NCBI GenBank assembly: GCA_021234155.1
Contig: JAJEKV010000001.1
Location: 15,244,245 to 15,308,244 of the forward strand
Length of the DNA: 64,000 nt
Reading direction: 5' to 3'
Source: Isoetes taiwanensis
Lineage: Eukaryota; Streptophyta; Lycopodiopsida; Isoetales; Isoetaceae
Shown in pieces: positions 57,801 to 64,000 of this stretch. The translations under genes were made by a program, and so were the position numbers. The notes under the pieces were generated by a model. That model was not told the origin of the DNA, searched no databases, and saw nothing but the letters and a program-made list of their open reading frames with translations. Numbering within the stretch: the stretch's first letter is position 1; each line of letters opens with the position of its first letter.

Positions 57801-59455
57801 AACTTGGTTAGAATTATGTTTTCAAATGCTTTTTATAAAACTTTTGTTGGAAAAAAAAAGGTCTTAATCAAAGATAAGATTTTTATGTGGGGTCTCTCCC
57901 CTCCCCCCCCCCTCTTTTTTTTGGGTTTAACCAAACCATTGTATGTAATATTTAAGTCACTAGAAATAGATAAAGAAGTGCTAAAGAATGTCAATTGTTC
58001 TTGCGTTCCGAACTTGAGCTACAAAGGTCAGGTTCAGATGACCTTGGGCTCGTTGGAAAGCTTATATAGAGAGATTCCAGTGGCATATGATTTGGCCCAG
58101 ACCTATCAAGATAGGTACCTACTTTTTGATTCGGATACCTTTTTGCAAAGTGCATGTTATATGCAGATTTGATGATAATATGGTTTTTATCATAACTTTT
58201 GAATTCAGACTCCATTTTGAGTGTTTTTATTGCGTTGGAATGCTCTCTCTAGGATTTGTTGCTCATGTTTCATTAGGTTTTATGGGTCGAAACAGCAATT
58301 TTTCGAGCGGATTTGGTAGGATCTCACATCCCACTAGTTGATTAAAACATGATTTGTACATCAGCAAATCCTACTTTCTGCCCAACTGATCATTCTGGTC
58401 ATGTTCTTTGTCCTGCATCATTGTAGTGCAATAAGATCTTACGAAGATATTGAAGAGATGATGTTATTGTGGCCACGTTTTGTATTGAAAAATAAAATCG
58501 AAAGCCTTTTGTTTTGATGTGTTATGGATTTGTGCTATATTTTATAGTTTATATGTTATTCATGAACTTGCCAATATTTTTTGAATTTTTATCTCGTTTC
58601 CAAACCAAGAAAATAATATCTCCCATAACACAACACAAAATCATGAATGTTTTTCTTGATTCAAACTTGCAAGTATGTCAAGAGGCCAAAAATTGTGCAA
58701 ATTAAAAATATATTTTAGATAGGTAGAAGGATATAGCACCTTCCAATCATTCATTCTTAAACATGGCATCTTGTAGACTACTATATCTTATATATCGCTT
58801 GTAATATGATTACTTCTATATAAGAAGTTGATGTCAGAACTATACTAGTAATATGATGTATAACAAATATAAGAGTTATAGCATACATGAATCGAGCAGT
58901 CCAGCACCATCCGGGCTCATCATGAGCAGGTGGGCTAGCGATCTTATTAACCTCATAGGCGCTGCGCTCTGGAAACCAAATAAGATGTATAAAAATATAG
59001 AAGAACTCGACGAAATATTCACGACTCATACCTATTCCATCCGACCAGGGATCAAGTCGAATACCTCTTTGATTGCATCTTACTATATCATTAAACCTCA
59101 TAGAGCAAGTAGTGAAGTTGATATTCTCAGGATGAGGAGAAAAGATAGACCTCTTGGAAGCAGAAGATGAATATCGAGATATAGCAAATGGATGCCTTAT
59201 GCCATTGAATGAAGCTGTAATTATACCCATTAAAATTATTGTTGTGCACTGTAGCAGCATTATTGGTTATATATACGAGTATAATTTACAAATATACGTA
59301 GTTTATATATAATGACATGCACGAAATACATAGCCCTCGCCTGCAACATGTACATATAACCCTTTGTAATACGCATGCATGATGTAAGTATAGAGGTATA
59401 CATAGCCTTCCATGACGATACATTAAAATCATTCCAATTGCTCTTCTGAAATAGA
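57800..59455. other. intergenic between the two minisatellite clusters
   Basis: No recognised gene. Over about 58850-59200 both strands are open for more than 100 codons; the minus-strand frame (59260-58781) has phrases such as IRLDPWSDGIGMSREYF and FPERSAYEVNKIAS, and the plus-strand frame has SRWASDLINLIGAALWKPNK. This is unusual for AT-rich intergenic DNA and might be organelle-derived or a decayed gene; no family recognised. Confidence 0.4.
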
Positions 59456-59459
59456 TAGG

Positions 59460-59645
59460 TTGCATAGCGTGGTTGCGAAATTGGCTCTTCCAATATTGAT
59501 GGGGCGTCTATTTCGGGCTACAGTGCGAAATTGGCGATTCCAATATTGTTGGGAGGGCCTATTTGGCACCGTCGCTACGGTGCGATTTTGGCTCTTCCAC
59601 AATTTATGGGAGTGCCTATTTCACACTGTGGCCACTATAAAACCA
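59460..59645. repeat. 57-bp minisatellite with palindromic core, cluster 2
   Basis: Three to four units with GTGCGAAATTGGC, TCTTCCAATATTGATGGG and GCCTATTT, and a core GGCACCGTCGCTACGGTGCG at about 59563. Core and spacer align with cluster 1 at 57.6 kb, in the same orientation, with more substitutions. The last core (CACACTGTGGCCAC) is half-decayed. Confidence 0.8.
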
Positions 59646-59888
59646 TTATTAACATCTGACGTCATGTAAACAACAAATATACAGATTGCATACGAATCAT
59701 TAATTTATCATGTGGTACATTGTATGTACATATCTTTTTTCTTGTCTGATCTTGGCTGATCTTCAATGTCTCAAGTTCTCATTTGCCCTTGAGTTGCATC
59801 ATGTCTGCTTCTTTTTGTCCTGGGGAAGCCTTCTTCCTAAGCACCTTAGCCAAAGTCATGGCATATTCTCTTGTCCTTCTTTTCTAGC

Positions 59889-60504
59889 TTACACTAAAAA
59901 AAAAGCATCCTTAGCTTGTTTATGTGACTTTTCCATTCCATGTATATTCCATATTCCCAAACACCTATGCTCCTTTATAAACCATAGACTATGGGCTTGA
60001 AGTATATGGATGTAATGAGTAACATTACATTCTCTCCATGATTCGATAAATGACTTAGTGAAATCAACAACTGCTGATTTGAACAAATCCAACTTATCTC
60101 CCACCATTTTCTTCTCAGCCACTAAATTCATAAGAATGTCAAGATTCTTCCATGCCTTTTTCTTCGTAATCCGTGCCCTCCCACATGAAGTCCGATCATC
60201 TTCAGCTGCCAGCAAATCTTTGTAGTCCTCCCACCTTCCAGACGGCAAGGTTACGTTCTTATATAATCTAGTGCAAAGGTAGAAATCTTTTTGCTTTCAC
60301 TCCACCCATCGGTGGCTTGCATGATATCTTACCTCCCCTCTTAGGATCTTGAAATATTATATGCTCACTTCCATGAAGACGAATATCAGAAAGTACTTTC
60401 TCCACATCTTTCATGCAACTTTCTCTGGTTGGTTGAGGGGATTTATTCCAGGCAAAAAGAATACCCATGTAAACAAACTTGTCAATTATTCTTAAAAAAA
60501 ACAT
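59889..60504 (-). pseudogene. transposon-like protein, C-terminal fragments
   Basis: Two minus-strand frames in sequence. 60504-60268 begins FFLRIIDKFVYMGILFAWN and 60248-59889 contains GRWEDYKDLLAAEDDRTSCG, FTKSFIESWRECNVTHYIH, ILQAHSLWFIKEHRCLGI and HGMEKSHKQAKDAFF. A pattern of 'H.....R..D' followed later by 'YIH.L..H' and 'G.E.SHK..K' is one I associate with poorly classified eukaryotic transposon proteins; this is recall, not a search. The frames are interrupted, so this copy is broken. No host gene family fits. Confidence 0.45.
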
Positions 60505-61165
60505 GCAGAGTGCATATAAGCACTCTCTTTAAAGGAATACCAAGGACAAAGATAGATCCTTCTCTCGAATCGATTTGGTCGATCAGTCTCTGTATGCATG
60601 GTGTTAGTATCCTGAACGCCGGGACAATATCTTATTCTATAGTTCGAATTAGCTAGTTGGGGCTTGCTTCTTCGAGTCCTGTCATAATCACACATTCGAT
60701 GAAAGAGCTTTACAAGATGCATTGCCTTTCTTCACCTACGTGATATTCCTGGATCAGGTTTCTGCCCATTGTCTATGTTTCTAAGAGTCAGTGGGACGTC
60801 ACATCGGATGGTTATCTATCATCCTGCATCTCCCCCTAGCTAGCGGTGGTTCACACGCAAGAGTAGCAAACTGATCACTGAATAGACACAAATAGGTCCG
60901 AATTCCATAAACTATTCTTTTCTTCAACTGGTTCAGTTCTTCACTTTCCTTCCCCTGATAAGGTGTATTTGATCGATAGAAGTGAGTCGACTCACTCACT
61001 TCTCTTCTGACGAGTTGTACGACTCGAGAATGTCACGTATAGTCCCGAATCAGCAGATGGAGAAATAACTATCCACCTTCCGCTGAATGTTATGTTGAAA
61101 GGATTTTAAGTCTTTTGGAAGGTCAGGTCCTACGGATCTGAATTTCATGGTGCGTGTTCAGTTCA
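60505..61165. other. insertion-like segment between transposon fragments
   Basis: About 660 bases lie where the transposon protein would need far less. Composition is more GC-balanced and less repetitive than its surroundings, with many restriction-like palindromes (GAGTCGACTC at about 60987) and medium open frames on the minus strand (MSESTHFYRSNTPYQGKE; YDRTRRSKPQLANSNYRIR). It may be an organelle-derived insertion, but no organellar gene could be named. Confidence 0.25.
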
Positions 61166-61169
61166 TTCA

Positions 61170-62109
61170 TCACTCTACATCCTTATCTTGTGTTGGTTCA
61201 ATAGCAGGGGAGCACTCCAAAGTACTCTCTCTTTTTCCATTCCCATCTATGCTAGCATACAAACAATATGGGCATATGTGAGTAGTCTTACCAAATCCAC
61301 ACTTTATATTGTACATGCATTTGATTGTCTTCAAATCAGCACCCAAATGCCATTCCACCTTGTAATCTCCATACTAGGAAGATTTAGCTCCTTTTCAACT
61401 CTATGAGCAGCAATCAAAGTAGGAATATGTGTCTGCTGAAAGACCCATCGAAGAACACCATGATTTTCTTCGGGGACCTGAAAGATCTCTTTCACCAAAT
61501 GTGATCCTCTAAAAACATAGAAAATTTGCCTTCATCACGATCAAAACTTGACAATGCTCTGTTTATTAGTGTCAAGGACACCCTTTCATATTTCTCAACT
61601 TTGATGAGTTCCATCTTTTTTAATGTTATATATATTTGCAGTTTCCCTACATATTATTCTAATTTTATGTCATCGAAACGAACTAATAGCTGAAGCATCT
61701 TAGTGAGGTGCATTCAACAATTATGTTTTTGATCAAGAATGAACAAATCATTCCTGGATCCACCCTTCTTCTTACGTTTCCCAGAATAAAGCATGTTTAG
61801 GTATACATCTCCCTAATGCTCTTTCACCTGAGAATTTCAGCTTGATCTGCTCATCTTGACATGAATGATCGTTGGGAGGATGGTTTTAATAATACCTTGG
61901 TGCTTTGTCCCGTCCTATAAACACTGGAAAAGAGTAAGATAAGCATGCCTAATGATACCAACGTTCTCACACAACTCTTGCATACTTTCAGGACTTTGGT
62001 TCTTTTCTAATTCACTTAGCGCCTGATCAATTATAACCTTCTTTAAGTGATTGGCCCCTGGAAGATTTAACATTTCTATAACATGATCCTTCGCAGCTAA
62101 TTTTTTCAA
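61170..62109 (-). pseudogene. transposon-like protein, N-terminal and middle fragments
   Basis: Frame 62109-61915 reads AAKDHVIEMLNLPGANHLKK and VGIIRHAYLTLFQCL. Further downstream on the minus strand, 61358-61170 reads MEWHLGADLKTIKCMYNIKC and then THICPYCLYASIDGN. 'G(A/G)D.K......G......CP.C' is a motif I connect with the same unclassified transposon proteins as the fragments at 59.9-60.5 kb. Orientation and order agree, so these are probably parts of one decayed transposase-like gene. Between 61.36 and 61.91 kb only broken frames are seen. Confidence 0.45.
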
Positions 62110-63400
62110 TAGAGAAGCAATATTACTAGGTCGTCGTCCTCCTCCTCCTCCTCCTCAAACATACTTGGATCCATGAGTTTTTTTATGGCAATGATAATCC
62201 TTCTTTTAGAGCCTCCTCCTCTCGGGGCAAGGACATTTCCAGCCTTCAAATTTAGTTTTTGTCTCTAACACACAATGTTGTCATCTTCAATCTCTTTTAA
62301 AGATTATTGTTATCTTTTGAAACTCTCTTCAGTCCATGCTTTAGTTAATCCACCTCCATAAGCAATTTCTGGTTTGAAGCCTCTAATTCTTCTGCACATT
62401 TACTTTTTGTGGACAAGTAACTATTACAATGATGAAGATAATTACAATCATTTGACACTTTGCAATGAACTCCATACAATTGATTGTACAATGCTGATTA
62501 GAATTATTAGAGCTAAGATTGTTACAATATCCAAGTAAGCCTTGCTTGTCTTTAAATCAAAATGAATAAGCCCTGATGTTGAGTGAAAATCAAGGCGCCT
62601 TGGTAATAGGATCAACAAGATACAGTTCTCCACGTGCCCAAATATCAATATTCATTGCTTCTGATCTATGGAGAGTATCCTCATTGACATCCTCCTCCTG
62701 ATTGAACCTATTCTTGTAAGACAAGCAATCCTTAGGCACCTTCACTCGAAATTGTTCAACCTTGCTCTGAAAAATAAAAAAAAACAGCAAGAAAAAATGC
62801 GAAATCTTCCTCATTTGCAGCTTCTTACCTTAGCCATGGTTCTTCAATATTCTCACTATCGGCAGTTTAAACGACCAAATTGATGGGATTTTCTACCTAA
62901 ATCAGAGGGAAAATAAAGTTTTTCCTCGGATTTTGACAATGAATTGCATCAAATTAAATTTAAACATTGCCTTCCAAAATTTGGTGCTCAATTTGGAGGT
63001 TCTTTGGTTGATGCCACTCAATGAAGTGCGCGAACTTGAAGCTATAGGGAATTAGAAGATCCTCTTCATGATTATATGCCTGACCTGCTCAACAAATTTG
63101 AAAATGGCTTGGAGGGACCTTAGGTGATTGCACCAAATCCCTAATGAAGTTTGAGCATCAAATTCTAGAGCAGATGGTTCGACTAGATTCCTTTAATCAG
63201 TGTCGAATTTGAACCCCTCTGAAACCCAGATTTAAACACCTCTGCAACCCAGTTAAAGAGCTGCCTCAATTTTCTAATCCTTTGAACTGCATACTTCGGT
63301 ATAGTTACTATTCTACGACAAATTTGTACCAAAATCTTATGGTATATACATGCATATATTCAGGGTAGTATGTTACCTATGTAGATTTTAAAGCAGATTT
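62110..63400. other. intergenic, weak coding remnants
   Basis: A short minus-strand frame (62814-62590, with a hydrophobic start and RVKVPKDCLSYKNRFNQEE) may be an upstream exon of the transposon-like gene. A (CCT)n run is at about 62136-62155. Otherwise nothing recognisable. Confidence 0.35.
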
Positions 63401-63584
63401 GAGCTGGAATGATTTTGGTTTGCGCCTATTTTGGGTGGTGTATGCCCTAGATACAGGCCGAATAATAAGAACTTTTGCAGATGCCCACGTGTGTCTTTTG
63501 GATTTCTATTCTGGGGTAAGAGTTGACTATATCATAGTGAAATCATTAGGTAAGATCAGGGTTGCTTGTTCTTCAATCTTCTTG

Positions 63585-63775
63585 CTTTGGAGCTGGCCGG
63601 AAGTTGCTTTGGCTTCATCCTACTTCTTTAAGACGGACCAAATTATGCTTTGGCTTCATCTTGCTGCAACTAGTTGAAATTTCCTTTGGCTTCATCATGG
63701 TTCTTTGAAGCTGGCCAAAACTTGCTTTGGGTTGATCCCTAAGCTTTGGAGCTAGCCGAAATCATTTCATTGTTC
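63585..63775. repeat. degenerate tandem repeat with TTGCTTTGGCTTCATC
   Basis: Four units of about 40-55 bases, each with (A)TTGCTTTGG(C/G)TTCATC or GTTGATCC, usually followed by an AGCTGGCC-like phrase (starts near 63604, 63647, 63681 and 63723). The plus-strand frame over it (63399-63677) shows no domain. Confidence 0.65.
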
Positions 63776-64000
63776 ATTCTAGGGTTTGGTAGCTGGCTAA
63801 TTGCTCTTGGTGTTGGATTTTAGAAGCTATGTCAAGGCCTTTGCTTAGTACTGTCAGAGAGCATTATTACTCCTAGCTCTCCTGATCAAGAAGTGTAGAA
63901 GGTCTCAAACATATCTAAGCCTCCGCCCTCTTCTCATACATCTCTTGTTTATGCTTCTCTATTGGAGGGAATACATTCGTTGGACCTGATCCTGAAATTG

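Noticed and set aside
1-64000. tRNA or rRNA genes
   Set aside because: No cloverleaf with conserved GGTTCGA-type arm in context, and no rRNA signature, was recognised by eye; a tRNAscan run would be decisive.

Overview
This window looks like nuclear DNA of a land plant, very repeat-rich and gene-poor. The evidence is the plant-style GT-AG intron structure, a plant-type NIMA-related kinase, fragments of F-box/kelch, plant aspartic-protease and alpha/beta-hydrolase genes, and many decayed transposable elements. No bacterial operons, rRNA or tRNA genes were seen. The species cannot be named from the sequence. A bacterial-like sirtuin and the transposon load would fit a seedless plant or another large-genome lineage, but that is inference.

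Layout. 1-5.8 kb: AT-rich intergenic DNA with short degenerate repeats. 6.3-7.5 kb: minus-strand LINE relic (endonuclease and start of reverse transcriptase). 7.5-12.97 kb: Pro/Ala-rich and coiled-coil minus-strand frames and three repeat blocks. 14.3-17.96 kb: an old tandem duplication of about 1.9 kb. 20.57-21.92 kb: an intact six-exon sirtuin (+). 24.5 kb: possible LINE zinc-knuckle relic. 26.6-30.9 kb: an intact 14-exon NEK kinase (-). 36.0-39.5 kb: a second LINE relic (+) split by a 1.25-kb pyrimidine tract. 41.2-45.6 kb: a possible inverted-repeat element holding an array of ten AT-rich palindromes and an F-box/kelch fragment. 45.9-46.4 kb: a second palindrome family. 47.1-48.3 kb: broken aspartic-protease-like and alpha/beta-hydrolase-like pieces. 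49.63-56.76 kb: a structurally complete 7.1-kb DNA transposon with terminal inverted repeats and a putative ATT target duplication. 57.06-57.59 kb: a decayed histone H3/CENH3-like pseudogene, followed by a palindromic minisatellite that recurs at 59.5 kb. 59.9-62.1 kb: minus-strand fragments that look like a second transposon protein.

The most notable object is the 7.1-kb transposon. On the plus strand it carries a spliced but damaged transposase-like gene with three candidate acidic motifs (a broken DFAENY-like site, WSDGCSSQFK, SHGKGEHDG). On the minus strand it carries a gene with a partial RING-like Cys/His cluster, a coiled coil, Lys-rich segments and a terminal HAD/FCP1-like phosphatase domain. 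I know of no named transposon superfamily with this pair of genes. Only the sirtuin and the kinase look like working host genes. The rest is mobile-element debris, pseudogenes and tandem repeats, several with perfect palindromes at their core.
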